Shown here: one piece after another, positions 8,877 through 18,749 of the stretch
How the letters are laid out: each line of letters starts with the position of its first letter
How positions within the stretch are numbered: the stretch's first letter is position 1
Assembly: GCF_900101815.1 (NCBI RefSeq)
Contig: NZ_FNAO01000003.1
Span: 310,001-374,000, forward strand
Length of the DNA: 64,000 bases
From: Pricia antarctica
GTDB taxonomy: Bacteria; Bacteroidota; Bacteroidia; Flavobacteriales; Flavobacteriaceae
Direction of reading: 5' to 3'
Translations under genes and position numbers: made by a program
The notes under the pieces: generated by a model
What the model saw: the letters and a program-made list of their open reading frames with translations, nothing else
What the model was told of the DNA's origin: nothing
Database searches by the model: none

Positions 8877-10640
8877 TTACTTTATATCCAATACAAAAGG
8901 CATCCTCGCCTGAATACCTTCTTGGTCCAAAACCGTTTTTACCTGTTTTAAAATGGAATAAGCTTCAGTGCCGATTTCTTCTTCTATAAGATTTTGTTTC
9001 GCCTTGGCGCCGGCACCTCCCAAATCCTCAATCATACGTTCAAAGCCTGTTTTGTATTTGGGAAATTTTTTGATGCCATAGTCCTTTAGTTCCGCCATAT
9101 TCGCGGCTTCGACAATAGCATCCTCAAGATTGCCCAATTCGTCCACAAGTCCGATGCGTTGGGCATCTACACCGCTCCAGACCCTACCCTGGGCCAGACT
9201 ATCGGCTTCGGCCACGCTAATATTACGGCCTTGGGAGACCCGTTTTAAAAAAGTGTCATAGGTACTTTCAATACCTTCCTGCACCACGTTCCTGAATTTA
9301 TCCGTCATGGGCTCGAACAAGGAATATTCCACGGAATTCTTGTTCGTACCCACTTGTTCAGCATTTATACCGATATCCCGGGCCAATCCGGTGATGTTCG
9401 GTACCGTACCGAAAACGCCTATGGAACCGGTGATGGTAGTCGGTTCGGCAAAAATTTTATCTGCGCCGACAGCAATGTAGTATCCGCCTGAAGCCGCCAC
9501 GTTGCCCATGGATACGACCACCGGTTTCATTTTTTTGGCCAATTCGATTTCGCGCCATATGATATCGGAAGTAAGCGCACTGCCACCTGGGGAGTTGACC
9601 CGAAGTACAATGGCCTTGACCTTTTCATCGTCCCTAGCATCGCGGAGGGCCTCGGTAATAATACCTTGGCCGATAATATCGGGGCCGCCCTCACCATAGA
9701 GTATCTCGCCTTGCGCAAATACCACCGCTACCTTATCCGCGCCGGAGTTGGTCATCTTTTTATTGGATCGGATGACATAATCATCCAAAAACACTAGGTT
9801 CAAATCTTTGTCAAGCACTGAATATACCGCTCTTTTTAGGCTATTCTCATACTGATCATAAAATGCTACCCTGTCGATTAGCCCGTTTTGCTGTGCAAGT
9901 TCCGGGGTTCTGCCACCGAGGGTATCGGCAATTTTGTTCAGTTCTAGAGGAATCATATTGCGGGAATCGGAAATATCCTTGATCATAGAGTTCCATAAGG
10001 AACCAATCAGTTCCTTTATCTGCGTCCGGTTCGCTTCGCTCATTTCGTTGGCAATGAAGGGCTCCACGGCACTTTTATATTTTCCGTGACGGATTACTTC
10101 CATTTTTATACCCGTCTTTTCCTGAAGGTCTTTGAAGAAAAGGACTTCCGATGACAATCCTTTAAAATCCAACCCTCCAACAGGATTCATAAAAACGGAA
10201 TCGGCGACGCTTGCGAGATAGTAATCTTTTTGCGTATAAAAGTCGGCATAGGCATAGACAAACTTTCCGCTACTCTTAAAATTGTCGAGAGCGTTTCGAA
10301 TCGCCTGAGTCTGCGCAAGACCGGCAAGAATAAAGTTATTGTTGAGGCTGATGCCCTTAATGTCGTCGTCATCTTTGGCGACGGTTATCGCATGCAAAAT
10401 TTCATCGAGACCCTGCGCTTGCTGAAAGATACCGCCCGCAAAAGGGTCTAGCACATTATCGCCTACATAATCGTTGATGGGTCGCTGCAACTGGAGCTCT
10501 AACACCGAATTTTTTTTAATGCGGACCGAGTCTTCGGAACTGCTTATAAGGCTTATTAAGACGAAGAACATGACAAAGACAATTCCGAATGCGATAAGGG
10601 TACCGATAATTGCGGCCAAGAGGTTTCTTAAAAATTTCAT
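8877..10640 (-). CDS. sppA: signal peptide peptidase SppA, 67-kDa type
   Basis: A 587-residue membrane-bound serine protease of family S49, long (tandem-domain) type. It degrades signal peptides cleaved during secretion. One N-terminal transmembrane helix spans about residues 8-33. The catalytic dyad is visible: Lys189 in GKYKSAVEPF in the first domain and Ser384 in AASGGYYIAV in the second. The second domain also carries NSPGGSAL (about 349-356). It is first in a two-gene unit with the queuosine-precursor transporter, one base downstream; a functional link between the two is not evident. Confidence 0.95.
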   Translation of the reverse strand: MKFLRNLLAAIIGTLIAFGIVFVMFFVLISLISSSEDSVRIKKNSVLELQLQRPINDYVGDNVLDPFAGGIFQQAQGLDEILHAITVAKDDDDIKGISLNNNFILAGLAQTQAIRNALDNFKSSGKFVYAYADFYTQKDYYLASVADSVFMNPVGGLDFKGLSSEVLFFKDLQEKTGIKMEVIRHGKYKSAVEPFIANEMSEANRTQIKELIGSLWNSMIKDISDSRNMIPLELNKIADTLGGRTPELAQQNGLIDRVAFYDQYENSLKRAVYSVLDKDLNLVFLDDYVIRSNKKMTNSGADKVAVVFAQGEILYGEGGPDIIGQGIITEALRDARDDEKVKAIVLRVNSPGGSALTSDIIWREIELAKKMKPVVVSMGNVAASGGYYIAVGADKIFAEPTTITGSIGVFGTVPNITGLARDIGINAEQVGTNKNSVEYSLFEPMTDKFRNVVQEGIESTYDTFLKRVSQGRNISVAEADSLAQGRVWSGVDAQRIGLVDELGNLEDAIVEAANMAELKDYGIKKFPKYKTGFERMIEDLGGAGAKAKQNLIEEEIGTEAYSILKQVKTVLDQEGIQARMPFVLDIK

Positions 10641-10772
10641 AGAAAACAGCTAAAGAATACGTTCAATTTTTGCGCAAAGATACTGAACTCGCCCCGACTT
10701 TTTCCGTTGCCCCTATTTTTCATAAAAAGCCTGACGAACTCACCCTGACTTTTTGTTACTTTGCACTACAAT

Positions 10773-11918
10773 ATGACCGATTCTACAACCGCATATCTTT
10801 CGTTGGGAAGCAATCTCGGCGACCCTTTGGCCAATCTACAGCATGCCGTATTCGACATTCAAAAAAGGGTGGGTGACATTCAACGTATCTCTCCTGTGTA
10901 CCAAAGCAGCTCATGGGGTTTCGATTCCAACGATTTTCTGAACGTGTGCCTTTCGATAAAAACGAACCTGCCCCCCGATAAACTGCTCGAAACGGTCTTG
11001 CAGATCGAAACGGACCAGGGCAGGATACGCTATAATGAGGATGGGTACCAAGATCGGAAAATCGATATTGATATATTGTATTACGACCAGGAAACCTTGG
11101 TGTCGGACAAATTGATCATTCCGCATCCGGAGCTGCCTTTCCGTAAATTCGTGCTAAGGCCCTTGGCCGATATAGCTCCCCAGTTTTATCATCCCATCCT
11201 GAACAAAGACACCCGGAACCTGATACAGGAGAGCCGGGATAAAGGAAGACTGGAAAAAACGGCATTTCGATTGTTCAAGGACAGAGCGGAGGTGTTTTCA
11301 CACACCAATTTTATTGCGATCGAAGGGAATATCGGGGCGGGAAAGACCACCTTGGCCAATAAAATCGCCGAAGATTTCAACGCCAAATTAGTATTGGAAC
11401 GCTTTGCGGACAATCCGTTTCTTCCTAAGTTTTATGAGGACCGGCATCGATTTGCGTTTCCTTTGGAGATGTCATTTCTAGCCGATCGTTATCAACAATT
11501 TACCGACGACACCTCGCAATACGATCTCTTCAAAAGCTTTATGGTCAGCGATTACGATATTTATAAATCGCTGATTTTCGCTCGAATCACATTACAAGAA
11601 GATGAGTATGCCCTTTACGATAAACTGTTCCGTCTGATGTATAAAGAGGTGAAGAAACCCCAAATCTACGTGTACCTCTATCAGACGACCGAGCGATTGC
11701 TGGACAATATCAAAAAGAGAGGGCGGGATTACGAACAAAAAATCACGCCCGAGTATCTCGAAAATATCAATAAGGGGTATTTTGAATTTATTAGAGGCTA
11801 TCCCCAACAGAATAATCTGGTCATCGAACTCGGGGAACTCGATTTTGTAGAAAATCAGGATGATTACGAGAGTATCATCGATAAGATCGTGAAGTTTGCG
11901 GTAGGGCTGCCACGTTGA
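10773..11918 (+). CDS. folK: FolK–deoxynucleoside kinase fusion protein
   Basis: A 381-residue two-domain protein. Residues 1-150 are 2-amino-4-hydroxy-6-hydroxymethyldihydropteridine diphosphokinase (folate synthesis), with LSLGSNLGD at the start and GYQDRKIDIDIL…IPHPELPFRKFVLRPL later. Residues about 175-381 are a deoxynucleoside kinase, with P-loop EGNIGAGKTT and the segment ERFADNPFLPKFYED that contributes to nucleoside binding. Such fusions are known in Bacteroidota. I chose the ATG at 10773 because the upstream in-frame TTG at 10761 overlaps a likely -7 promoter box (TTACTTTG, 10756-10763). The gene converges on a TrmH-like gene. Confidence 0.92.
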   Translation: MTDSTTAYLSLGSNLGDPLANLQHAVFDIQKRVGDIQRISPVYQSSSWGFDSNDFLNVCLSIKTNLPPDKLLETVLQIETDQGRIRYNEDGYQDRKIDIDILYYDQETLVSDKLIIPHPELPFRKFVLRPLADIAPQFYHPILNKDTRNLIQESRDKGRLEKTAFRLFKDRAEVFSHTNFIAIEGNIGAGKTTLANKIAEDFNAKLVLERFADNPFLPKFYEDRHRFAFPLEMSFLADRYQQFTDDTSQYDLFKSFMVSDYDIYKSLIFARITLQEDEYALYDKLFRLMYKEVKKPQIYVYLYQTTERLLDNIKKRGRDYEQKITPEYLENINKGYFEFIRGYPQQNNLVIELGELDFVENQDDYESIIDKIVKFAVGLPR

Positions 11919-12096
11919 ACTAGTCCAAATTCCAAGCACCAAATCCCAACATTTGTGATACTCGGGGGGCGCCTGAATAGTATGGACAGACGGGCGGGGT
12001 GCAAAATTCTGCTGTAGGTATTATTCAATCTTATAGGTATCTCAAAGCCGCGGTCGGCCCGACCTACAAAGACGTATGCGACGTCGGCAACACCTT

Positions 12097-12627
12097 TCAG
12101 GGATTGAGCTTAGACCAAAAATCCCACACCACTACCCCAACGCTCACTGATATATTCAGGGAATGTTTGGTGCCGAACTGTGGGATTTCCAACACGCCAT
12201 TGCAACCATGTACCACATTTTGATCAACCCCCTTAACCTCGTTGCCAAAAATGAGGGCATATTTTTTTGAGGATTCTACTTTAAATTTATGGAGCATTTG
12301 GGCGTTTTCCGCCTGTTCTATGGCCAAAACGGTGTAGCTGTCCAATTTCAATTTTTCCACCAGTAGCAGAGTACTTTTGCTGTATTCCCACTCCACACTT
12401 TCCGTGGCGCCCAAGGCGGTCTTTCGAATGTCTTTGTGCGGTGGGGTTGCGGTGATGCCGCAGAGGTATATTTTTTCGATTAAAAAAGCATCCGCGGTGC
12501 GGAATACCGAACCGATATTGTTCAGGCTGCGGATATTGTCCAGTACGATAACGAGTGGTGTTTTTTTGGCCTGCTTAAAGCCGTCGACATCGAGCCGGTC
12601 GAGTTCTTCGTTTTTTAGTTTTCGCAT
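12097..12627 (-). CDS. TrmH/SpoU-family RNA 2'-O-methyltransferase
   Basis: A 176-residue SPOUT methyltransferase. The trefoil-knot motifs are visible: motif 1 NIRSLNNIGSVFRTADAF (about residues 31-48), motif 2 ALIFGNEVKGVDQNV (about 129-143) and motif 3 LEIPQFGTKHSLNISVSVGVV (about 147-167). It lacks the N-terminal RNA-binding extension found in RlmB-type proteins, so it resembles compact TrmH/TrmL-like enzymes. The target RNA cannot be decided from sequence alone. S-adenosylmethionine is the expected methyl donor. It is convergent with the folK-dNK gene. Confidence 0.9.
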   Translation of the reverse strand: MRKLKNEELDRLDVDGFKQAKKTPLVIVLDNIRSLNNIGSVFRTADAFLIEKIYLCGITATPPHKDIRKTALGATESVEWEYSKSTLLLVEKLKLDSYTVLAIEQAENAQMLHKFKVESSKKYALIFGNEVKGVDQNVVHGCNGVLEIPQFGTKHSLNISVSVGVVVWDFWSKLNP

Positions 12628-12953
12628 TGACGGTTTCAGGGTATTAGATTATAGTTCAAGAATACAAAGCCGCCCAGCACTGCATGCATACGGTGCAGAA
12701 AAACCGAATTGTGCCGGACTTCAAGGTATAGGCGAGGCGCTGTGCTGAGCGCAGTCGAAGGGCAAGAGCGATTCTTGAAGGTCTCTAAGTTCGATGCCTT
12801 TTACGCCCCCGGCCAGCCCTACATGGAGCCTTCCAAGTTTTACCCGAGTCAAAGTTATCATCAAATATGAACAAGGACCCGATTTCCAAGGCAAAAATAG
12901 TACATTCGTTTCGGTAGTGAATAAAAACAATATTTCTATTAAATAAATCCGCT
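12628..12953. other. 326-bp intergenic region with a dispersed short repeat
   Basis: The region separates the divergent TrmH-like and mutS genes and should hold both promoters. At 12739-12762 it contains CGCTGTGCTGAGCGCAGTCGAAGG; a relative (AGCTGAGCGTAGTCGAAG) occurs at 61685-61702. No gene was recognised. Confidence 0.5.
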
Positions 12954-15575
12954 TTGGCCGCATCCAAAAAAACAAAGAAGGTAACTCCTTTGATGAAGCA
13001 GTACAACACCATCAAGACCAAATATCCTGATGCACTGTTGTTGTTTCGCGTTGGCGATTTTTACGAGACCTTTGGCGAAGATGCAGTAAAGGCTTCCCGA
13101 ATATTAGGAATTATCCTCACGCATCGCAATAATGGGGGCGACCGCACCGAATTGGCAGGGTTTCCACACCATTCGTTGAACACCTATTTGCCCAAACTGG
13201 TCAAGGCCGGGCAGCGGGTCGCCATCTGTGACCAGCTCGAAGACCCAAAAGCCACCAAGACTATCGTAAAGCGCGGGGTCACCGAACTGGTTACGCCAGG
13301 TGTCGCCATGAACGATGACATCCTCGATACCAAATCCAACAACTTTTTGTGCGCCGTCCATTTTGGTCGTAAACTACTGGGCGTATCGTTTGTCGATATT
13401 TCCACCGGCGAATTTTTAACCTCCGAAGGTACCGAGGAACAGGTCGATAAACTATTGCAGAATTTTGCCCCAAACGAGGTGTTGGTGGCCAAGACCCATA
13501 AAAAAGAGTTTTCCGAAGTTTTTGGCAACCAGTTCCACACCTTTTATATGGAAGATTGGGTGTTTCAAGACGACTACGCCCAAGAAACCCTGACCAATCA
13601 TTTCAAAACGCGTACGCTCAAAGGTTTCGGGGTAGACCACTTGAACCACGGCATCATAGCATCTGGCGTAGTGTTGCATTATCTATCCGAAACGCAGCAC
13701 CGCAGGTTACAACACATTAACAGCTTGCAACGTATCGCCGAAGAAGATTATATTTGGATGGATCGTTTCACCATTCGAAACCTTGAGCTATACCACTCCA
13801 ACAACCAAAATGCGGTTACGCTGCTCGATATCATTGACCGTACCATCTCGCCCATGGGCGGGCGGATGCTGAAGAGATGGTTGGCACTTCCCTTAAAGAA
13901 TGTCGAAAAAATACGGATGCGGCATCGAGTGGTATCCCATTTGTTTAAAGACGAAGGCATCCTTCGGAAACTGCAGCATGCGATGAAGCAAATGGGGGAT
14001 CTTGAACGGCTGATTTCCAAAGTCGCCACGGGGAAAATCAATCCGAAGGAAACCATCCAGCTAAAGAATTCCCTTGAAGCTATCATCCCTATAAAACAAC
14101 TGACTTCGCAAATTGACAATAAGGCGTTACAGACCATTGCCGATCAGCTAGATTCGTGCGATGAGCTGCGCAACAAAATCAAGGAAATGCTTTGTGAAGA
14201 AGCGCCGGTGAACCTTTTGAAGGGCAAAACGATTGCCGATGGTTATTCCGAAGAACTCGACGAACTCCGTAACCTCGCCTTTTCGGGAAAAAGCTATTTG
14301 GATAAAATGCTTGAACGCGAAACCAAACGCACGGGCATATCCTCCCTAAAAATAGCCTCCAACAACGTTTTCGGATATTATATCGAGGTCCGTAACACCC
14401 ATAAAGACAAGGTACCCCAAGAATGGACGCGCAAACAGACCCTGGTCAACGCCGAACGCTACATCACCGAGGAGCTCAAGGAATACGAAGCTAAAATATT
14501 AGGCGCCGAAGAGCGCATTCTCAGTTTGGAGCAACAACTTTTCTCGCAATTGACCGTATGGATGCAGGAGTACATCGCTCCCGTTCAGAACAATGCCCAG
14601 CATATTGCACGGCTCGATTGCCTCTGCGGATTCGCGCAACTAGCGAAGGAAAACAAATATGTCGAACCGGTAATCGATGATTCGACCGATATCACGATCA
14701 AGAACGGACGGCACCCGGTCATTGAAAAGCAGCTGCCTTTGGGAGAGGTCTATATCGCGAACGATGTGACGCTGAACCGTAACGAGCAGCAGATCATAAT
14801 GATCACCGGACCGAACATGAGCGGTAAATCGGCCATCTTGAGACAGACCGCCCTAATCGTACTTTTGGCACAGATGGGCAGTTTTATTCCCGCCGAATCC
14901 GCCAAAATCGGTTTTGTCGATAAAATTTTTACCCGCGTGGGGGCCAGCGATAACATTTCGATGGGCGAATCGACCTTTATGGTCGAAATGAACGAGACGG
15001 CTTCGATCTTGAACAATCTCTCCGAGCGAAGTTTAGTGCTTTTGGATGAAATCGGGCGCGGCACCAGCACTTATGACGGCATATCGATAGCCTGGGCGAT
15101 TTCTGAATATCTCCACGAACACCCAGCACGTGCCAAGACACTATTCGCTACCCATTATCACGAGCTGAACGAGATGGCCGAAACCTTCGGGCGCATCAAA
15201 AATTTCAATGTTTCCGTAAAGGAGTTGAAAGACAACGTACTTTTTCTTCGCAAACTGACGGCCGGTGGCAGTGAGCACAGTTTCGGCATCCATGTGGCGA
15301 AAATGGCCGGGATGCCACAACAGGTGATTCATAAGGCCAATAAAATTTTAAAAAAACTAGAAAAATCCCATTCCAACGAAGAACTGACCGACACTTTGAA
15401 ATCGGCGCAGAACGAGATGCAGCTTAGTTTCTTTAACCTTGACGATCCGCTATTAGAACAGATTAAGGAAGAAATCACCCATTTAGATATCAATACCTTG
15501 ACACCGGTCGAGGCCTTGATGAAACTGAACGAAATCAAGAGATTATTGACGCGGGATAAAAAGGCGAGTTCATAA
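12954..15575 (+). CDS. mutS: DNA mismatch repair protein MutS
   Basis: An 873-residue MutS, normal length. It recognises mismatches and is an ABC-type ATPase. Seen: the N-terminal mismatch-binding domain with the Phe-x-Glu motif in GDFYETF (about residues 36-42), the Walker A motif GPNMSGKS near residue 618, the segment GESTFMVEM, Walker [14 protein letters not shown] and FATHYHEL. The start used is TTG at 12954, which gives the usual N-terminus [18 protein letters not shown]. The first ATG (12993) would cut off the conserved KVTPLMKQY segment. No mutL lies in the window. Confidence 0.95.
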   Translation: MAASKKTKKVTPLMKQYNTIKTKYPDALLLFRVGDFYETFGEDAVKASRILGIILTHRNNGGDRTELAGFPHHSLNTYLPKLVKAGQRVAICDQLEDPKATKTIVKRGVTELVTPGVAMNDDILDTKSNNFLCAVHFGRKLLGVSFVDISTGEFLTSEGTEEQVDKLLQNFAPNEVLVAKTHKKEFSEVFGNQFHTFYMEDWVFQDDYAQETLTNHFKTRTLKGFGVDHLNHGIIASGVVLHYLSETQHRRLQHINSLQRIAEEDYIWMDRFTIRNLELYHSNNQNAVTLLDIIDRTISPMGGRMLKRWLALPLKNVEKIRMRHRVVSHLFKDEGILRKLQHAMKQMGDLERLISKVATGKINPKETIQLKNSLEAIIPIKQLTSQIDNKALQTIADQLDSCDELRNKIKEMLCEEAPVNLLKGKTIADGYSEELDELRNLAFSGKSYLDKMLERETKRTGISSLKIASNNVFGYYIEVRNTHKDKVPQEWTRKQTLVNAERYITEELKEYEAKILGAEERILSLEQQLFSQLTVWMQEYIAPVQNNAQHIARLDCLCGFAQLAKENKYVEPVIDDSTDITIKNGRHPVIEKQLPLGEVYIANDVTLNRNEQQIIMITGPNMSGKSAILRQTALIVLLAQMGSFIPAESAKIGFVDKIFTRVGASDNISMGESTFMVEMNETASILNNLSERSLVLLDEIGRGTSTYDGISIAWAISEYLHEHPARAKTLFATHYHELNEMAETFGRIKNFNVSVKELKDNVLFLRKLTAGGSEHSFGIHVAKMAGMPQQVIHKANKILKKLEKSHSNEELTDTLKSAQNEMQLSFFNLDDPLLEQIKEEITHLDINTLTPVEALMKLNEIKRLLTRDKKASS

Positions 15576-15744
15576 TCTGAATAAACCTGTCAAATCTCTG
15601 TTTGTATATAAATCAGTTTCAATTTAACAGACCAAATTATGTTCAGGGGAAACCCGACCAGTCTAAGCTATAAGCTTATAAAATTCACATAGAGCCTTAA
15701 AACTTTTCAAGTCGTCGTTACCGATATTTTTCCCTTGCTTTTTC

Positions 15745-15774
15745 TTTGCATTTTAGAGAATTGTATTAAATTTG
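15745..15774 (+). promoter_or_regulatory. promoter of the tRNA-Gly/tRNA-Leu unit
   Basis: A TTTG box (15745-15748) and a perfect Bacteroidota -7 box TAAATTTG (15767-15774) are 18 bp apart. Transcription would start near 15781, about 43 bp before tRNA-Gly. Confidence 0.75.
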
Positions 15775-15823
15775 CAACCGCATCGGATAAAGATGCCATG
15801 TTCATAGATAGTTGAAAACAAAC

Positions 15824-15896
15824 GCGAAAATAGCTCAGTTGGTAGAGCGCCACCTTGCCAAGGTGGAGGTCGCGGGTTCGAATCCCGTTTTTCGCT
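15824..15896 (+). tRNA. tRNA-Gly (anticodon GCC)
   Basis: A 73-nt cloverleaf: acceptor arm GCGAAAA pairs with TTTTCGC, the D-arm is GCTC…GAGC, the anticodon stem is CCACC/GGTGG with loop TTGCCAA, and the T-arm is GCGGGTTCGAATCCCGT. The CCA end is not encoded. A strong promoter lies upstream and a hairpin with a T-run follows. Confidence 0.97.
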
Positions 15897-15901
15897 CAAA
15901 G

Positions 15902-15927
15902 AAAACGTCGCTTGCCGGCGTTTTTTT
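15902..15927 (+). terminator. terminator-like hairpin after tRNA-Gly
   Basis: A 9-bp stem (AAAACGTCG / CGGCGTTTT with one G-U pair), a CTTGC loop and a T7 run lie between the two tRNA genes. A second small hairpin (CTCCGC/GCGGAG, 15941-15960) precedes tRNA-Leu. Confidence 0.6.
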
Positions 15928-15965
15928 GTTTAAAGTCCGTTCTCCGCTTGCGCTGCGGAGATTAC

Positions 15966-16049
15966 GCTCGAGTGGTGGAATTGGTAGACACGCCGGACTT
16001 AAAATCCTGTGACCATCTGGTCGTGCGGGTTCAAGTCCCGCCTCGAGTA
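15966..16049 (+). tRNA. tRNA-Leu (anticodon TAA), integration target
   Basis: An 84-nt class II tRNA. The acceptor GCTCGAG pairs with CTCGAGT through a G-U first pair. The anticodon loop is CTTAAAA, there is a long variable arm (TGACCATCTGGTCG), and the T-arm is GCGGGTTCAAGTCCCGC. CCA is not encoded. The anticodon stem CCGGA/TCCTG has one C-U mismatch. The last 53 bases of the gene plus one more base are repeated exactly at 29552-29605, marking it as the attachment site of the mobile element to its right. Confidence 0.96.
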
Positions 16050-16050
16050 C
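15997..16050 (+). repeat. left attachment repeat (54 bp, inside tRNA-Leu)
   Basis: It begins in the anticodon loop (ACTTAAAATCC…) and runs to one base past the tRNA end (…CCTCGAGTAC). It is identical over 54 bp to 29552-29605; sequence identity stops abruptly on both sides. Confidence 0.95.
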
Positions 16051-16057
16051 AAAGGGG

Positions 16058-16087
16058 AAGCCAAGGTTTAACAACCTTGGCTTTTTT
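16058..16087 (+). terminator. intrinsic terminator after tRNA-Leu
   Basis: A perfect 11-bp stem (AAGCCAAGGTT/AACCTTGGCTT), a TAAC loop and a T-run. It lies inside the element, so the element supplies a terminator to the tRNA it interrupts. A different hairpin follows the right-hand repeat. Confidence 0.9.
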
Positions 16088-16092
16088 ATTAC

Positions 16093-16117
16093 AGGTACAA
16101 CATAGGTACAACAAATT
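16093..16117 (+). repeat. 25-bp subterminal direct repeat, left copy
   Basis: The repeat carries two copies of GGTACAAC (AGGTACAAC-AT-AGGTACAAC followed by AAATT). The identical 25 bp occur at 29426-29450, just upstream of the integrase gene. Paired short repeats just inside the element ends are typical of arm-type integrase-binding sites; that role is inferred. Confidence 0.8.
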
Positions 16118-16440
16118 CATAGTTTGCTAGATACTTTTATACCCGTAGGACCTTCTCTTTATTGATTTATAAAAGAAAATAGGTGATTTATCCATTTCAC
16201 TTTAGCTTTAAAAATAGAAATCAACATCCAAATTCTCATAGTTCCATTAAAGGGTTGAATAAAAAAACACCTTTCCAAAAATTTTTATTCCTCATTGTAC
16301 CAAAATATAAATAGCAGCAATTCATATTTTTTCTAATAAATCTTGTTAAATAGTGCTAAGGCTTTCACTCTTTCTATCCCCTATCCACAAAAAACGCCCT
16401 ATAAAGCGCAAAGTTCCATAGCCGAATGGCTCAATGAAAA
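16118..16440. other. 323-bp non-coding left end of the element
   Basis: AT-rich sequence between the subterminal repeat and the end of the relaxase gene. No gene, tRNA or strong hairpin was recognised. Confidence 0.5.
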
Positions 16441-18747
16441 CTAAATTGAAGGTCCCTTCCTCTTGAATTTTGTGAAATCGGTCAACTCATCCTTGAATCC
16501 GTTATAGACCTCCTCGCTTTTCACACCCCTATCGCCCAATAGGGAGCTGATGGCATAGACGGATTTTCTGAGAAAGTGGTTTTGTTCGGCCGTGGATTTG
16601 CTTTCCATGGCCTCCTTCACGGCTTTCCGAAGTCCGTTGTCCATGTGGTGCTGTATCATTTCCCGGTGTAGGTTCGGGTAAACATTTTCGTTCGTAAGCA
16701 TAAAGGCGACTCTTTGGTAAAGGCCCTTTTCCATAAGGTGACCGGCCCAAAGGTTTTTAAGATCGTTACTGCCGTCTTTAACAATTTTGTCAATAATCCG
16801 ATGTTGCTGCTCCAACGTTCCATCAAGGTCTTGGATGGAATTCAAATACTGGATTGTCCTTTTCGGCAAATAGTAGCTTGTACTGTCTGTGGTATAGACC
16901 GATTTGACCCCTAACCCTTTTTCCCCTTTTTCAAAATAGAACCCCTTGGCATTGAAAAATTCGATATAGTCCTTCGGGGATTTTTCAAAAGAGGAGTGCA
17001 TCCGTTCGGCATAGTTTATATAGGAGCTCAAAGCCATACCTTCATAGCATTCTTTATAGTCCGGGTACATCCTTTCATAAAGTTTCGGGAATATCATGGG
17101 CAGGAAAAAGACCGATGCCGACAGCTTGGAACTGTTTTCGGAAGTTCGATCCGATAACAGTTCCAGCATCAAGTGGTTTTGGCGGACGAAGCTGGAGGAC
17201 ACATGGTTTTCCATTTCCTTCGGAAAGGGCAGCTTGCCCAATTTTACGGGAACCGTGTGTTTATTGGAATTGGTATAGGTCAACGTGTTGTCATGATACT
17301 TTAAACCCAAGGATTGGAACAGAAGCCGTACACTCCCCTCCTGCTTGCCGACATCGAAAATATTATTTTCCAGTACCTTTCCGATGAGCCCGAACTTGTT
17401 TTCCAAGGTTTCCTGTTCCCTTTTGGTTTCCAGTTGGTACAATCTGTTCCTGACCAATGGAAAAGCGTTTTCTAACGCTTTCCTGAATTCCGTCCTTTTA
17501 TCTCTTGAGATATAACGTTCCAAGAATTTGTAATTATTCGATGACTCTAAGTTGTTAATAATATCGCCAAATTTCCTGGTCATAATATGTTCCGATAACG
17601 ACCCGTTCCGTTCCGGTGATTTAAGGTAGGATACGGTCAAGGCCTCCTTTATCAGCTTTTGCACTTCCAGTTTGAACTGTTCGCTTCCGGTATCGATTTG
17701 CGTTGGCTCGTTGCCGTTGCCGTTGCCGAAAATATCGGGACGTTCCTGTATCTTGATGGATTTTCCCAGCTCCCTTTCCCTAAAAACATAATTGGATTTG
17801 TCATGGATGGTAAATCCTTCGATGGCGTTTTCCTTTTTGTCCAGTTTGATGTCGATGCCCTGATAGTCCTTTAAGACTTCTTCCAGGTCGTTGGGGTGGA
17901 TCGTTTGAAAAAGGTCGTAGGTAGACTCTATTTGTTTCAAGAGCCGTTTGCGGTGCATGGGCAAAAGTTTCGACCTCGAATGGATGTCGAATACCTTCTG
18001 CAGTTTCGGTCCGCTCAGGTTACGGTGTACCTCGGAACCGTTGATGAAATTTGTCCGGTATCCTTTTTGGTTGTTCAGTCCGTATTTGACGCCAATCCTT
18101 CCCGATTCGTTTTTGGTGGTCCTTACTTCGATATTATAGGGCTTGACCAGTCTTGCGAGTTCCGCGAAACTGCGTACTTTGTGTTTTTGGTTGATATTGT
18201 TGAGTACATCCTGTAAATAATATCGCGTCCCTTTTTCCGCATCCATGCCAAATTGTAGCTCGGGCAATCTGTGCATCGGGAGCGGATCTTTCCGTTTTGT
18301 TGCCGGTGCCGGTGTCAGACCGTATTTCTTTTCGAGGTGTTGCCGTGTTGCCATGCTCCTTCTATGGCTGCTGAAGATCCCAATTACCTTGCCATCTTCC
18401 TTTACGTTCGTAGTTACGATATGGACGTGTTCGTGTTCGGTATCGTTGTGCCTTACAACGATATAGGGCTGCGCCCCATAGCCCATATTTTCCATGTACT
18501 CCGATGATATTTTAAGGAAGGTCCTATCGTCAAGGTTCTCTCCGTGGGGAAGGTTCAGGCAGATGTGCGCATAGCGGTTCTTGGTGGCGTTTCGCTGTCC
18601 CTGGAAATGCAGTACGTTTTCAAAAAATTTTGGTGATATGCCTTGGGAAAAGATGTTGCCGTAACCGAGTATTCGCATGCCCTCTTTTCCAAGAACGTAC
18701 TTCAACGTTCCCTGACAGGTCTCGCCATAGATCAGCTTTGCTATCAT
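16441..18747 (-). CDS. relaxase/mobilization nuclease
   Basis: A 768-residue relaxase of the MobP-like type found in Bacteroidota mobilizable elements. It would nick DNA at oriT and lead the strand into a recipient. Seen: the N-terminal MIAKLIYGE start typical of the family, the metal-binding histidine triad HNDTEHEHVHI (His105, 107 and 109) and candidate catalytic tyrosine Tyr59 in KNRYAHICLNLPHGE. The C-terminal 450 residues are helical and charged without an obvious second enzymatic domain. Its start lies two bases after the MobC-like stop codon, so the two are one operon. Confidence 0.9.
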   Translation of the reverse strand: MIAKLIYGETCQGTLKYVLGKEGMRILGYGNIFSQGISPKFFENVLHFQGQRNATKNRYAHICLNLPHGENLDDRTFLKISSEYMENMGYGAQPYIVVRHNDTEHEHVHIVTTNVKEDGKVIGIFSSHRRSMATRQHLEKKYGLTPAPATKRKDPLPMHRLPELQFGMDAEKGTRYYLQDVLNNINQKHKVRSFAELARLVKPYNIEVRTTKNESGRIGVKYGLNNQKGYRTNFINGSEVHRNLSGPKLQKVFDIHSRSKLLPMHRKRLLKQIESTYDLFQTIHPNDLEEVLKDYQGIDIKLDKKENAIEGFTIHDKSNYVFRERELGKSIKIQERPDIFGNGNGNEPTQIDTGSEQFKLEVQKLIKEALTVSYLKSPERNGSLSEHIMTRKFGDIINNLESSNNYKFLERYISRDKRTEFRKALENAFPLVRNRLYQLETKREQETLENKFGLIGKVLENNIFDVGKQEGSVRLLFQSLGLKYHDNTLTYTNSNKHTVPVKLGKLPFPKEMENHVSSSFVRQNHLMLELLSDRTSENSSKLSASVFFLPMIFPKLYERMYPDYKECYEGMALSSYINYAERMHSSFEKSPKDYIEFFNAKGFYFEKGEKGLGVKSVYTTDSTSYYLPKRTIQYLNSIQDLDGTLEQQHRIIDKIVKDGSNDLKNLWAGHLMEKGLYQRVAFMLTNENVYPNLHREMIQHHMDNGLRKAVKEAMESKSTAEQNHFLRKSVYAISSLLGDRGVKSEEVYNGFKDELTDFTKFKRKGPSI

Positions 18748-18749
18748 TC

